A stretch of DNA of 64,000 bases from Dyadobacter jejuensis (lineage in GTDB: Bacteria > Bacteroidota > Bacteroidia > Cytophagales > Spirosomataceae): contig NZ_QGDT01000004.1 of assembly GCF_003149085.1 (NCBI RefSeq), forward strand, positions 1 through 64,000, in the 5' to 3' direction. How positions within the stretch are numbered: the stretch's first letter is position 1; every line of letters begins with the position of its first letter. Positions 9,549 to 19,096 of this stretch are shown here, one piece after another. Below the pieces are notes generated by a model. The model had not been told where the DNA came from. It did not search any database and saw only the letters and a list, made by a program, of their open reading frames with translations. Both the position numbers and the translations under genes were made by a program.

Positions 9549-11009
9549 ATGTTTAAATTAAAAATTTCTGGATGGGTATTAGCCGCAACTATGATAGTTT
9601 TAAGTAGCTACAAAGGAGTGGTGCCCATCACAGAGGATACAGTTATTGAATTAGGAAGTAAGCGCGAGATTTTTGTCGATAAATTCTTGATTCAAGAGCT
9701 GAAAGGAGCCGAGCTCGTCATGAAGTCGCCTAGGGATGAGGGAGCTGTAATGGCTTTCAATGAGCCCTGGGAGACGAATGCCCCGGCATATATTACGATC
9801 CTAAAAGATACCGACCGGTACCGCGCCTATTATAGGGGCGGTACCCCCGGCAAAAATGGTCGAAGTATCGACAATACTTGCTATGCCGAGTCGCAGGATG
9901 GGATTGCCTGGGAAAAACCCATTTTGAATATGGTCTCCGTCAATGGTTCTAAAGAGAATAACGTTATTCTGGAAGAAATGCCTTTGACGCATAACTTTAG
10001 TCCATTTATTGATACCAATCCTTCAGCATCTGCAAGCCAAAAGTACAAGGCCTTCGGCGGAACGGATAGTTCCGGACTCATTCCCTTCGTTTCGGAAGAT
10101 GGAGTCCATTGGACCAAGCTTAGCCAGACGCCGGTGATTACCGACGGACTATTGGATTCCCAAAATGTCTCCTTTTGGTCCGAATCAGAGCAGGTGTATG
10201 TTTGCTACTTCCGTTCGTGGACGGGAGGAGGGGAGCTCGGCTACCGATCGGTAAGCAGGAGTACCTCTAAGGATTTCTTACACTGGACCAAGCCAGTAGA
10301 AATGTCCTATGGAGATACTCCCTTCGAGCATATTTATACCCAGCAGACCAGCCCTTATTTTAGGGCTCCACATATCTATATTGCGATTGGGTCCAGGTTT
10401 GTACCTCATCGTCAAATCGCTACCTTGGACCAACTCGAGAGGCTGCAAGTAGACCCTGGCCAGCATAAGGGACTTTCAGAGCCGTTTTTGATGAGCTCAC
10501 GTGGAGGTACTACCTACGACCGTACCTTTATGGAGGCCTATATTCGTCCGGCAGTGGGCCTCAACCATTGGTCGGCTCGTACCAACTACCCATCGCTGAA
10601 TGTAGTGCCGACAGGAGATAGTGAAATGTCGCTGTATGTTAATCAAGATTATGCCCAGCCTACCGGACATTTGCGCAGGTACTCTATGAGACTAGATGGT
10701 TTCAGTGCCCTCAATGCACCCTATGAAGGGGGGGCGATGATCACCAAGCCGTTTACCTTCGAGGGTAAGGAGTTGGAAATCAATTATGCTACCTCGGCAG
10801 TCGGCGAGATTCGCATCGCCATTCAAGATGAGCATGGGGAGGAAATTCCAGGTTTTTCTATGATAGAATGTGCGGAGCTAGTCGGCAATGAAACCGTAAG
10901 GACCGTGACCTGGAATGGGGAAAAAGATCTGTCCCAACTGTCGTCGAAACCGGTTCGTTTACATATTTATTTAAAGGATGCGGATCTCTATTCGATTCGC
11001 TTCAAATAA
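9549..11009 (+). CDS. Exported glycosidase-like protein, five-bladed-propeller type (copy 1)
   Basis: Begins with a signal peptide. The ORF opens with TTG at 9543, but ATG at 9549 gives MFKLKISGWVLAATMIVLSS and is preferred. The body (REIFVDKFLIQEL, PRDEGAVMAF, PAYITILKD, YRAYYRG, FSPFIDTNP, YKAFGG, LLDSQNVSFWSESEQVYVCYF) matches a family of exported proteins resembling clan GH-J/F beta-propeller hydrolases (GH32/GH43-like). The C-terminal 100 residues look like a beta-sandwich (LEINYATSAVGEIRIAIQD). I cannot name its catalytic residues or substrate. It is in the susCD operon and has a close paralogue at 11916-13367. Confidence 0.7.
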   Translation: MFKLKISGWVLAATMIVLSSYKGVVPITEDTVIELGSKREIFVDKFLIQELKGAELVMKSPRDEGAVMAFNEPWETNAPAYITILKDTDRYRAYYRGGTPGKNGRSIDNTCYAESQDGIAWEKPILNMVSVNGSKENNVILEEMPLTHNFSPFIDTNPSASASQKYKAFGGTDSSGLIPFVSEDGVHWTKLSQTPVITDGLLDSQNVSFWSESEQVYVCYFRSWTGGGELGYRSVSRSTSKDFLHWTKPVEMSYGDTPFEHIYTQQTSPYFRAPHIYIAIGSRFVPHRQIATLDQLERLQVDPGQHKGLSEPFLMSSRGGTTYDRTFMEAYIRPAVGLNHWSARTNYPSLNVVPTGDSEMSLYVNQDYAQPTGHLRRYSMRLDGFSALNAPYEGGAMITKPFTFEGKELEINYATSAVGEIRIAIQDEHGEEIPGFSMIECAELVGNETVRTVTWNGEKDLSQLSSKPVRLHIYLKDADLYSIRFK

Positions 11010-11017
11010 GATTGACC

Positions 11018-11677
11018 ATGAAAATTACTCATATTGTACCGCTTTTTTTGCTGCCCCTCCTATTTTCAATGATAAGAAATGAAGCGGCTTTTGAAGCCAA
11101 ATCTATAAAAATTGGGGATCAGGAATGGACGGCAGAAAATCTCGATGTGGCCAAATTCCGAAATGGCGACCCTATTCCTGAGGCTAGCACATTTGAGGAA
11201 TGGGAGCAGGCCTGCATAGACGGTTCACCAGCATGGTGCTACTATAATAACGATCCTGTCAAGTATAAGCAGATGGGGAAACTGTACAATTATTGGGCAG
11301 TGTCCGATAAAAGAAAACTCGCTCCTGAAGGCTGGCACGTGCCTACTGATGCCGAATGGATGAAGTTAGCCGAGCATTTGGGTGGTGAAAAATTGGCCGG
11401 TAAAAGTTTGAAATCGGCGAAGGGTTGGAAAAAATCGGGACAAGGTTCCAACAAAAGTGGTTTCAATGGCTTGCCGGCAGGTTATCGCAGTCATGAGAAG
11501 CCTTCCTACTATGGCGGACCATTCTTCGACATGGGAGCGGGGGCGTACTGGTGGAGCACTACCCGCTACTTAGTGGACAATAGTATCAGTCGCAAACTTT
11601 CCTACGACCATTCAGGACTTGAAAAAACGAGTTTTGTGATGACGGCAGGGCTCTCCGTACGACTGTTGAAGGACTAG
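11018..11677 (+). CDS. FISUMP-domain exported protein
   Basis: The 220-residue protein starts at ATG 11018 (the ORF extends to a TTG at 11012). After a signal peptide the whole chain is a Fibrobacter succinogenes major paralogous (FISUMP) domain: IGDQEWTAENLDVAKFRNGD, GKLYNYWAV, APEGWHVPTDAEWMKL, GFNGLPAGYRS, YWWSTT and AGLSVRLLKD. The fold resembles the formylglycine-enzyme/C-type-lectin group; its biochemical role is not established. It is 8 bases after the propeller protein gene, so it belongs to the same operon and probably acts at the cell surface with it. Confidence 0.85.
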   Translation: MKITHIVPLFLLPLLFSMIRNEAAFEAKSIKIGDQEWTAENLDVAKFRNGDPIPEASTFEEWEQACIDGSPAWCYYNNDPVKYKQMGKLYNYWAVSDKRKLAPEGWHVPTDAEWMKLAEHLGGEKLAGKSLKSAKGWKKSGQGSNKSGFNGLPAGYRSHEKPSYYGGPFFDMGAGAYWWSTTRYLVDNSISRKLSYDHSGLEKTSFVMTAGLSVRLLKD

Positions 11678-11717
11678 AGTTATCAGTAATTCTGGATGGA
11701 TGTTTTCTGAATAAAGG

Positions 11718-11770
11718 CAGGTGGGGTTAATGGGGCTAAGTCTATTCGCTACCATAGCCCACCTGTCCCT
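11718..11770 (+). terminator. Possible terminator or attenuating hairpin after the FISUMP gene
   Basis: CAGGTGGG (11718-11725) pairs with CCCACCTG (11758-11765), followed by TCCCTTTTA. An alternative inner stem GGGCTA/TAGCCC (11733-11738 with 11755-11760) competes with it. It could end or weaken the first part of the operon. The U-tract is weak. Confidence 0.4.
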
Positions 11771-11915
11771 TTTAGCCGTAAGTCTTTGAGGATGCTAGGA
11801 CCAGCGATTATTGTCGTATAATGATTAACAGCGTATTGTATATAAAACATGGAGCCTGTCGCAGGGCTAAAAGCACTACCATCCTAAGAAAGCGAAGTAT
11901 CACTTAACCTCGAAC

Positions 11916-13367
11916 ATGATGAATCTCAAAAGAAAATCATTATTGCTTTTATTGTTGACGATAACGGCTGGGGCTACCTCATGGGCTCAACAAGCCGTTG
12001 ATATCGGTAATCGCCGTGAACTGTTTGTTGACCACCATCTGGTAGATCAGCTCAAGAACGCAACTTTTCAGTTACATCATCCACGAAACGAAGGAGAGGT
12101 ACTAAAATTTGATAATCCTTGGGAAGGGAATTTTTCGGCTTACTGTACGATCATTAAAGACCAGGGGCTTTATAGGGCCTATTATCGGGGCGTTCGCAAT
12201 GCCGGAGAAGACGGCTCAGCCGAAGAAGTAACGTGCTATGCCGAATCGGTGGACGGGGTGAACTGGACAAAGCCTGATTTGGGCCTCAAAGAGATTGACG
12301 GTTCGAAACATAATAATGCGATACTGGCCCATGAGGCGCCAATGACCCATAATTTTAGTCCCTTCGTGGATGCCAATCCCAATGCTAATCCAGAAGAAAG
12401 GTATAAGGCCATAGGAGGAATCAAGAAAAGCGGGCTAATGGCCTATGTGTCGGCCGATGGGATTCATTGGAAAAAAAAGCAACAAGAGAGCGTTTTTACG
12501 AAGGGGCTTTTTGATTCTCAAAACGTTGCCTTTTGGTCGGAAAGCGAAAGACAGTATGTCTGTTATTTCAGGACTTGGTCAGGGGAGGGGTATCATGGGT
12601 TTAGATCCGTTAGCCGTACCACCTCTACTGATTTTATCCATTGGACCGAACCGGAGGCTATGACTTTTGGTGACACTCCTCTGGAACATTTATATACCCA
12701 ACAGACCAGTCCATATTTCAGGGCTCCCCATATCTATGTGGCCATAGGAGCTCGTTTTATGCCCAATAGACAGGTCGTATCGGAGGAGCAAGCGGCAAAG
12801 CTTGACGTAAATCCCAAATATTATAAGGACTGTTCTGATGCGATTTTTATGACCTCTCGAGGAGGGAATGTGTATGATCGTACGTTTATGGAATCTTATA
12901 TTCGTCCGGGTGTGGGGTTGGCCAACTGGGTGTCTCGTTCCAATTACCCCGCCTTAAATGTAGTTCAGACCAGTGATACTGAAATGTCTGTATATGTTAA
13001 TGAGGAGTATGCACAGCCAAAGGCACATTTAAAACGATATTCGATGCGGTTGGATGGCTTTACTTCGCTGACTGCCCCTTACAGTGGTGGAGAGCTAATC
13101 ACCAAGCCATTTATATTTAAAGGAAGCCAGCTAGAAATAAATTATTCTACCTCCGCTGCTGGAGAAATCAAGATTGAAATCCAGGATCAAAATGGTAAGC
13201 CTATTCCTGGCTTTACCTTGGAGGATGCCCAACCGATCATCGGGAATGAAATCACGAGGATTGTTTCGTGGAAAGGAGGAGAGGATATCTCGCAATTCGC
13301 TTCAAAACCCGTTCGATTAAGAGTTTATGTGAAAGATGGAGATCTATACTCCTTTAAGTTTAACTAA
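11916..13367 (+). CDS. Exported glycosidase-like protein, five-bladed-propeller type (copy 2)
   Basis: A 483-residue paralogue of the 9549-11009 product, alignable from end to end: RELFVDHHLVDQLKN against REIFVDKFLIQELKG, MTHNFSPFVDANPNANP against LTHNFSPFIDTNPSASA, and YTQQTSPYFRAPHIYVAIGA nearly identical. The signal peptide ends at SWAQQ. ATG at 11916, with a second ATG directly following. It is separated from the FISUMP gene by 238 bases that include a hairpin, so expression may be partly independent. Substrate unknown. Having two diverged copies suggests two linkages or positions in one polymer. Confidence 0.7.
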   Translation: MMNLKRKSLLLLLLTITAGATSWAQQAVDIGNRRELFVDHHLVDQLKNATFQLHHPRNEGEVLKFDNPWEGNFSAYCTIIKDQGLYRAYYRGVRNAGEDGSAEEVTCYAESVDGVNWTKPDLGLKEIDGSKHNNAILAHEAPMTHNFSPFVDANPNANPEERYKAIGGIKKSGLMAYVSADGIHWKKKQQESVFTKGLFDSQNVAFWSESERQYVCYFRTWSGEGYHGFRSVSRTTSTDFIHWTEPEAMTFGDTPLEHLYTQQTSPYFRAPHIYVAIGARFMPNRQVVSEEQAAKLDVNPKYYKDCSDAIFMTSRGGNVYDRTFMESYIRPGVGLANWVSRSNYPALNVVQTSDTEMSVYVNEEYAQPKAHLKRYSMRLDGFTSLTAPYSGGELITKPFIFKGSQLEINYSTSAAGEIKIEIQDQNGKPIPGFTLEDAQPIIGNEITRIVSWKGGEDISQFASKPVRLRVYVKDGDLYSFKFN

Positions 13368-13504
13368 TAAAAAGAGGGCTATGCTCTGAAGAATAGGCAG
13401 CTCATCAACTGAATAAACATTGAACAGCCCCATAGGAATATCCGCTTTGGGTAGGGGAGGTTCTGTCATAAAGCAATTTGTACGTTACTAGACTAGCTTG
13501 TATT

Positions 13505-14998
13505 ATGAAAAATAAATTAATAGCATTAATAATTCTTCTGGCAACGATAGGAGAAGCCAGCATGGCGGCCGATGTGCTGAAGGCTTCAGCACAGACGTTC
13601 TCCATAACGCCGAAAGTAGGAACGCCAAGTGGACATACCAAAACAGGAAACAAAATTGAAGTCGTTTATGGCGATCTGAAGACCACCCTCGTTTTATTTG
13701 AGGAAGGAGCCAACCGACTCTGTTACCTTACCTCTGCCTTAGGTGTGGACGGTGGAGCGCTCAACAAGGCCAGTGTGCAAATATTGTCGAAAACATTACA
13801 GATAGACCCAGAGGCGGTAGTGGCGTCCTCATCCCATAATCACACCATTCCTTGGCTCAATGTCGATACGGTCAACGTTCCTGAGCCCGGGAATCCACAA
13901 CGATTATCATGGGAGCTGGGACAGGACTACTTAAAGAAATTACAAGCAGCCGCCGATCAGCTAGCCAAGTCCTTAGTTCCCGTAACTGTAGAATGGGGCG
14001 TAGCCGAAGAGAATAGAATTACCTACAACCGCCGTGGGCGTCGCTTAAATGGTAAGACCTATTTTATGCGTGAGGAAGACCGAATGCTGGTAGGGGAAGG
14101 ATATCGCGGATTAATAGACCCGGAAGCAATGGTGGTCGTATTGAAGGATCTGAAAGAAAAACCCGTTGCGGCATTCTCATTCTTTACTGGCCATCCCGTG
14201 GCAGCTTATAACCCCGAAAAGTTGATGAGCTATGGACAATTCCCGCAAGCGGCTTCTGAGAAACTTTCGAAGCATCTCGGAGGGGTTCCAGTAGCATTTA
14301 TTCAGGGTTGTGGTGGCGACATTAACTCCAAACACATGCTTTCTGGAACTATAGAGCAGGCTCGTTTATTGGGCGAGCAGTTAGGAGATAGCTTTATTAT
14401 TGCTGCCAAATCGCTCCGGAAATCGAAGCGAATAGGACTCGAATGGAGTCGCGAACCTGTGGATATCCCATTGGCTTCACTGCCAAGTGAGAGCAGTTTG
14501 AGAAAAGACTTAGAATCTATTGACGATTTCGTGAAACGGGGCAATGCTGGAGATGAAAATACTTACGAATGCGTCGGGATGAATTTCCCTAAGGCTCTTT
14601 CGCCGGTGTATCGGGCAAGCTTGGTGCAGGCGGTACGCCGCTGGTACGTGTGGGCTTTGGAACAGCACACGACCCAAAATCTCAAGAATGTACCCACTAC
14701 CATGCCTATTAGCATAGTGGTGGCTCGTATTGGAGATGTAGGATTTGTAGGGCTCCCCTACGAGGCATTCGTGAAAACAGGTTTGAAAATAAAAAATGAA
14801 GCGGCCCTTCCTTGCGTGCTGACAGCAGGCTATACCGACGGACATTTGGGATACATTCCGGATGCCAGCGCCGTGAACGACAGAGAGTATCAGGCGGGAT
14901 ATTTTCGGTATAGAGGCAATGTGCCTCCGTATAAGGCTCCAGGAGGAGATGCCTGTTCGATAGTAGCCGTAAAAAAATTGGCAGAGTTTGCTCGGTAG
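13505..14998 (+). CDS. Neutral/alkaline non-lysosomal ceramidase-like exported hydrolase (copy 1)
   Basis: The ORF opens with TTG at 13478, but ATG at 13505 gives a good signal peptide (MKNKLIALIILLATIGEASMAA) and is chosen. FSITPKVGTP near the N-terminus, SSSHNHTIPW with clustered metal-binding-type histidines, FFTGHPVAAY, GGDINSK and the C-terminal GYTDGHLGYIPD match the N-terminal domain of neutral/alkaline ceramidases. That family also includes many bacterial proteins with untested amidase or esterase activity. At about 498 residues it lacks the C-terminal Ig-like domain of true ceramidases. A second member lies at 29392-30771 in the same cluster. Confidence 0.72.
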   Translation: MKNKLIALIILLATIGEASMAADVLKASAQTFSITPKVGTPSGHTKTGNKIEVVYGDLKTTLVLFEEGANRLCYLTSALGVDGGALNKASVQILSKTLQIDPEAVVASSSHNHTIPWLNVDTVNVPEPGNPQRLSWELGQDYLKKLQAAADQLAKSLVPVTVEWGVAEENRITYNRRGRRLNGKTYFMREEDRMLVGEGYRGLIDPEAMVVVLKDLKEKPVAAFSFFTGHPVAAYNPEKLMSYGQFPQAASEKLSKHLGGVPVAFIQGCGGDINSKHMLSGTIEQARLLGEQLGDSFIIAAKSLRKSKRIGLEWSREPVDIPLASLPSESSLRKDLESIDDFVKRGNAGDENTYECVGMNFPKALSPVYRASLVQAVRRWYVWALEQHTTQNLKNVPTTMPISIVVARIGDVGFVGLPYEAFVKTGLKIKNEAALPCVLTAGYTDGHLGYIPDASAVNDREYQAGYFRYRGNVPPYKAPGGDACSIVAVKKLAEFAR

Positions 14999-15197
14999 CA
15001 GTTCGCATCTGTAGGTGCCAAGCTTTCGCAACTGTTGGGTACCATATTGGCCATTGGGTGCTTCGAGCATCATCGGAAGTGAGCCACTGCCTGCCTTCAT
15101 GGGGATGCCAAATATCGCTTGGCTCCCCACTTGGGTTCGATGGTTATGTTTAGGTGTTGATGCTGGGTTGCGCCAGTTAACTTTTTAAAGTGAGGAC

Positions 15198-15890
15198 ATG
15201 GGAAATACAATGGAGATGAGGAATTGTAAGCTGGGAGAGGGAGCCGAGATTCAGCCAAATGTGATGCTGGGCTATCAGTATCCCGGCTGGAAAGATCCAT
15301 TAATTCTTGGAAAAATGGCCCGTATTCATAGTGGGAGTGTAATATATGCAGATACTGTAATTGGAGACCATTTTAGTTGTGGTCATCAGGTGACCATTCG
15401 GGCTGCCTGTCAAATTGCCGATCGGGTAGTAGTCCTGCATGGCACTACCCTAGAAGGGAATCTGAGTATTGGAAAGGGGGTTAAAATCATGTCCAATGTC
15501 TATATTCCTAGTCGTACGCATATTGGTAGTATGGTGTTTATAGGCCCTGGAGTGAATTTTTTGAATGCCTTACTTCCCATGCGCAATAAAGCCGTGGCGG
15601 GTGCCACTATTGATGACCACGTCGTGATTGGGGGAGGGGTTACGATAGGCCCTGGGGTACATATAGGTGCCAACTCCTTTGTTGGGGCAGGGTCGGTCGT
15701 TCTAAAGGATGTACCCCCCAATTCGTTAGTCTACGGGGTGCCAGCCACCTGGCGTCCTTTACCCGAGAAATTTGGTCAGGGTAACGATCCCGAGCAAATT
15801 TTTAATGGTTTGGATTTATGGGATAACCGACCAGCCGATCAATCTTGGAACGAAGAAGACTACCCAGGGAAAGTTGATTCTCAAATGTGA
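15198..15890 (+). CDS. Left-handed beta-helix (hexapeptide repeat) acyltransferase
   Basis: A 230-residue protein made of hexapeptide repeats over residues 10-190 (GEGAEIQPNVMLGY, IGDHFSCGHQVTI, IGKGVKIMSNVYIP, IDDHVVIGGGVTIGPGVHIG, ANSFVGAGSVVLKDVP). It ends with the LVYGVPA signature of sugar or amino-acid O/N-acetyltransferases. The likely reaction is transfer of an acyl group from acyl-CoA to a sugar or amino-sugar hydroxyl or amino group; the exact acceptor is unknown. Cytoplasmic, no signal. It stands 199 bases after the ceramidase-like gene and is oriented with the cluster. Its role in a catabolic cluster is odd, since the family is usually biosynthetic. Confidence 0.8.
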   Translation: MGNTMEMRNCKLGEGAEIQPNVMLGYQYPGWKDPLILGKMARIHSGSVIYADTVIGDHFSCGHQVTIRAACQIADRVVVLHGTTLEGNLSIGKGVKIMSNVYIPSRTHIGSMVFIGPGVNFLNALLPMRNKAVAGATIDDHVVIGGGVTIGPGVHIGANSFVGAGSVVLKDVPPNSLVYGVPATWRPLPEKFGQGNDPEQIFNGLDLWDNRPADQSWNEEDYPGKVDSQM

Positions 15891-16163
15891 ATGCATAGGC
15901 CTTGAAAGCGCCTGTTGATTCCCTATTATGCCCGAATGGACCCGTTTAAATACATCAAGATTCATAATAAATGGGCTATAGGACTTGAACTTGGCCTAAG
16001 ATTCCATTTCAATATCCGATCCAATAATTTGGCGGTCTGTTTAAATATTTTTAAGTAGACCGACTCCCTTCTCAATGAGCTGAAACTTAGGTGATTTGGA
16101 GAAGAGGTTTTTTCTGATTCCATTCTGTGCAAAATATCCGAGAACAAATATAATCCCTAAACG

Positions 16164-17399
16164 ATGTCGCAAATGTATATGAATCCATTCCCAATTCGAA
16201 GTCACTGGAGTGTCTTAGGCTTTGCTTATGGCTTGCTTTTTAGCTTTCTACCTGCTTTTGCCATGAGTGGTGAGGACGATAATCGATCGAAGAAAGAGGT
16301 ATCTTTAACACCCGCTATTAAGAAGATAAAGGATATCGTCATTTATAAGGACGATACCTATTTTTCAGCCTTCCCTTCTGTAATAAAACGACCGGATGGG
16401 GAATTGGTGGTGGCATTCAGAAGGGCTCCCGACCGTAAGATATTTGGAGAATCTCATACCAACCATGTAGATCCCAATAGTTATCTCGTGATGGTTCGAT
16501 CGAGGGACGGGGAGCAATGGAGCCCTACCCCCGAACTGCTCTATGCCCATCCTTTGGGTGGCTCGCAGGATCCCTGTTTATTACAGCTTCAGGATGGCTC
16601 GATCCTCTGTACGAGCTATGGCTGGGCATTTGTAAAGTCGGAAGTACGTCCTCATTTGAAACAGCCTAACTTTCAGGCGGGGGAGGCTACTTTTCTGGGT
16701 GGGTATTTGATGCGATCGACAGATGGTGGAGCCACCTGGAGCCAACCCATTTATCCCCCACATATCCAACCCGAAATAAACTTTTCGGCCGATGGTAAAC
16801 CACTTCCCGCTTATAACAGAGGGGCTCTTTGCGAAGGAAAGGACGGTCTTATTTACTGGATAGTCGCGGCGTCCGACTCAAATAGCCCCAAAAAAACCTC
16901 CAATCATCTCTTGGTCTCCGACGACAAAGGCCTTACCTGGCTTTATAAAAGCGTAGTGGCTATAGATAGCACTGCTTCTTTTAATGAGTCTTCGATTTAT
17001 CAGACACCCAAAGGAGACCTGGTTGGTTTTTTGAGGACTGCCCGAATGGATGGGCAAGCGTGCATCGCCCGGTCGACCGACGGAGGAGAAACCTTTAAAT
17101 GGCAAAAAATGGGATTTCAAGGCCATCCCTTAAATGTACTACGCTTACCCGACAACCGGGTGCTGCTGACCTATGGCTATCGCCAAAAACCATATGGCAT
17201 ACGGGCCCGGATCTTAAATTCGGAATGCACCGATTTTGCCACTGCCCAGGAGTTCGTGTTGCGGGATGACGGTGGCAGTAGCGATTTGGGCTATTCCTGG
17301 CCTGTGCAGCTCGACAACGAAAGGGTATTGGTAACCTATTACTTCAATAAAGACAATGGTACCAGACATATAGCCGGCACCATTATAGAAATTAAATAA
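16164..17399 (+). CDS. Exported BNR/Asp-box sialidase-like protein
   Basis: A 411-residue protein with a signal peptide (hydrophobic SVLGFAYGLLFSFLPAFA). Three Asp-box repeats are visible: RSTDGGATWSQP, SDDKGLTWLYKS and RSTDGGETFKW. An early PDGELVVAFRRAP strand and late GYSWPVQLDNERVLVTYYF fit the six-bladed propeller of GH33-like exo-sialidases. Typical sialidase arginines could include the one in VAFRRAP, but a FRIP motif is not clear, so sialidase activity is not assured; many such proteins act on other sugars. It probably works outside the cytoplasm, with the propeller proteins, on the substrate of the SusCD pair. Confidence 0.75.
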   Translation: MSQMYMNPFPIRSHWSVLGFAYGLLFSFLPAFAMSGEDDNRSKKEVSLTPAIKKIKDIVIYKDDTYFSAFPSVIKRPDGELVVAFRRAPDRKIFGESHTNHVDPNSYLVMVRSRDGEQWSPTPELLYAHPLGGSQDPCLLQLQDGSILCTSYGWAFVKSEVRPHLKQPNFQAGEATFLGGYLMRSTDGGATWSQPIYPPHIQPEINFSADGKPLPAYNRGALCEGKDGLIYWIVAASDSNSPKKTSNHLLVSDDKGLTWLYKSVVAIDSTASFNESSIYQTPKGDLVGFLRTARMDGQACIARSTDGGETFKWQKMGFQGHPLNVLRLPDNRVLLTYGYRQKPYGIRARILNSECTDFATAQEFVLRDDGGSSDLGYSWPVQLDNERVLVTYYFNKDNGTRHIAGTIIEIK

Positions 17400-17487
17400 C
17401 CCACTAAAAAGTATAAAAGATTTAAACGTATGTGCGGTGAGGAAACGAGGGACAGCCGATAGTACTCCCCATTTAAATGATGAATTA

Positions 17488-18228
17488 ATGGATTTAAAAG
17501 CATTGAAAGGTGAGTTTGACCGGAATGGGTACGTTATGCTATCACAGTTTATTTCTGAAGATCGTTCACGGGAATTACAAGCTAAAGTAGAGGAGTTTAT
17601 TAGAGTGTCGGTTCCAACAATGCCGCCCGAACATGTCTTCTATGAGAATGATCAGGACAATACGAGCTTAAAACAACTTTTTCATCTGTCTGATTATGAT
17701 CCCTATTTCCATCAGTTGATTCATGGAAGTATTTTTGAAGAACTGGCCGAGGTGCTGTTGGGGGAAAAGATGAAAAAACGGTTTGTGGAGTATTTTAACA
17801 AACCTGCCCGTTCGGGTAAACCCACTCCCCCTCATCAAGACGGCTATTATTTTAAATTGACTCCACCTCAAGCCATTACTTTTTGGATCCCATTAGAAGA
17901 AGTCAATCAAGAAAATGGCTGTTTGCGATACGTAAAAGGCTCACATTTGCATGGCCTTCGGCCTCATGGACGCACTGCTACGCTCGGTTTCTCTCAGGGG
18001 ATTACCGATTATGGTATTCCAAGCGACCTCACCTATGAAGCCCCTATGCCCGTCGACGTTGGCGATGTATTGGTACATCATGCCATGACCATCCATAGGG
18101 CCGATCAAAATAAGAGCCTGACCCGCTCTCGACGGGTTCTGGCTTTGGTTTATTTCGGAGCGTCGGCCGTGGAGGATATCGTATCGAAAGCAGATTATCA
18201 AAAGGAACTATTAGCCGCAAAAAAATAA
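17488..18228 (+). CDS. Phytanoyl-CoA dioxygenase (PhyH)-family Fe(II)/2-oxoglutarate oxygenase
   Basis: The frame opens at GTG 17437; ATG 17488 (MDLKALKGEFDRNGYV) places the family's typical start correctly and is preferred. The iron-binding triad is visible: His and Asp in PPHQDGYYF and the distal His in HHAMTIHRADQN. RSRRVLALVYF supplies the 2-oxoglutarate-binding arginine region. PhyH enzymes hydroxylate small molecules, using oxygen and 2-oxoglutarate, and act in the cytoplasm. It is followed by an SDR after 19 bases, suggesting hydroxylation followed by oxidation of the new alcohol. Actual substrate unknown. Confidence 0.85.
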   Translation: MDLKALKGEFDRNGYVMLSQFISEDRSRELQAKVEEFIRVSVPTMPPEHVFYENDQDNTSLKQLFHLSDYDPYFHQLIHGSIFEELAEVLLGEKMKKRFVEYFNKPARSGKPTPPHQDGYYFKLTPPQAITFWIPLEEVNQENGCLRYVKGSHLHGLRPHGRTATLGFSQGITDYGIPSDLTYEAPMPVDVGDVLVHHAMTIHRADQNKSLTRSRRVLALVYFGASAVEDIVSKADYQKELLAAKK

Positions 18229-18247
18229 ATCGCACGATTAGGATACT

Positions 18248-19036
18248 ATGTCAATAAGTAAAGAAATTTTTAGTCTGAGGGACCAGGTGATATGGGTATT
18301 AGGAGGTGCAGGACACCTAGGCCAACCGACCTCCTTGCTGCTCGAACAATTGGGGGCTAGGGTCGTCTGTATGGACCTTGGTAATCGGGCACAGCGATTC
18401 GTAGAGCGGCTTACGGAAGGACAAAACATCGTTCCTGAATCATTTGATCTGAGAGAACAGCATTTAATAGATGAATTTGTTGCGCAGCAAACTGTTAAAC
18501 ACGGGATTCCCAATGGACTTGTCAACCTGTCGTTTAGCGCTTCTGGTAAGACTTTGGAAGAATTGACTGCCTCAGATTTTGACCTGGCAAACAGTCTTTC
18601 GTTGACATCTACTTTTCTTTTTACCAGGGCGGTGGGGCAACGGATGGCGACTCATGACGGTGGTAGCTTGGTGCTATTTTCGAGTATGTATGGCTCGGTC
18701 TCTCCAGATCCCTCGATATACAGCCCACCTCTCCATAAAAACCCGATTGAATACGGCGTCGCTAAGGCGGGGTTAGAGCAAATGGTCCGTTATCTGGCTG
18801 TGCATTGGGGAACAAAAAAAGTTCGTTGCAATGCCATTGCACCGGGAGCTTTTCCGAATCCTTCGGTTCAAAATCAACAACCCGACTTTATTGACAAACT
18901 TTCCTCGAAGTCACCTTTAGGTAGGATTGGGCAACCGGAGGAAATCGCTGGTACGGTAGCATTTCTGCTCTCTGCGGCCTCTACCTATATTACCGGTCAG
19001 ACCATCGCCGTAGATGGTGGGTGGAAATGCTGGTAG
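18248..19036 (+). CDS. Short-chain dehydrogenase/reductase (SDR)
   Basis: A 262-residue classical SDR. The Rossmann glycine motif is GGAGHLGQP, a little unlike the usual TGxxxGIG. The NNAG region is replaced by VNLSFSASG. The catalytic Ser lies in LFSSMYG, and the YxxxK pair in [12 protein letters not shown] is intact. PG-motif CNAIAPGAF and C-terminal [12 protein letters not shown] are typical of sugar-alcohol or gluconate dehydrogenases. Cytoplasmic, NAD(P)-dependent. Lies 19 bases after the PhyH gene and 60 bases before the symporter. Confidence 0.88.
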   Translation: MSISKEIFSLRDQVIWVLGGAGHLGQPTSLLLEQLGARVVCMDLGNRAQRFVERLTEGQNIVPESFDLREQHLIDEFVAQQTVKHGIPNGLVNLSFSASGKTLEELTASDFDLANSLSLTSTFLFTRAVGQRMATHDGGSLVLFSSMYGSVSPDPSIYSPPLHKNPIEYGVAKAGLEQMVRYLAVHWGTKKVRCNAIAPGAFPNPSVQNQQPDFIDKLSSKSPLGRIGQPEEIAGTVAFLLSAASTYITGQTIAVDGGWKCW

Positions 19037-19096
19037 GCTGTAACCGCATTGAATCATTATTAATTTTTATCTAGCTTTTTGCTAATTCCAACGCTT

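Noticed and set aside
14510-15130. 206-residue minus ORF over the end of the ceramidase-like gene
   Set aside because: Mostly antisense to a well-supported gene, low-quality composition, no family.
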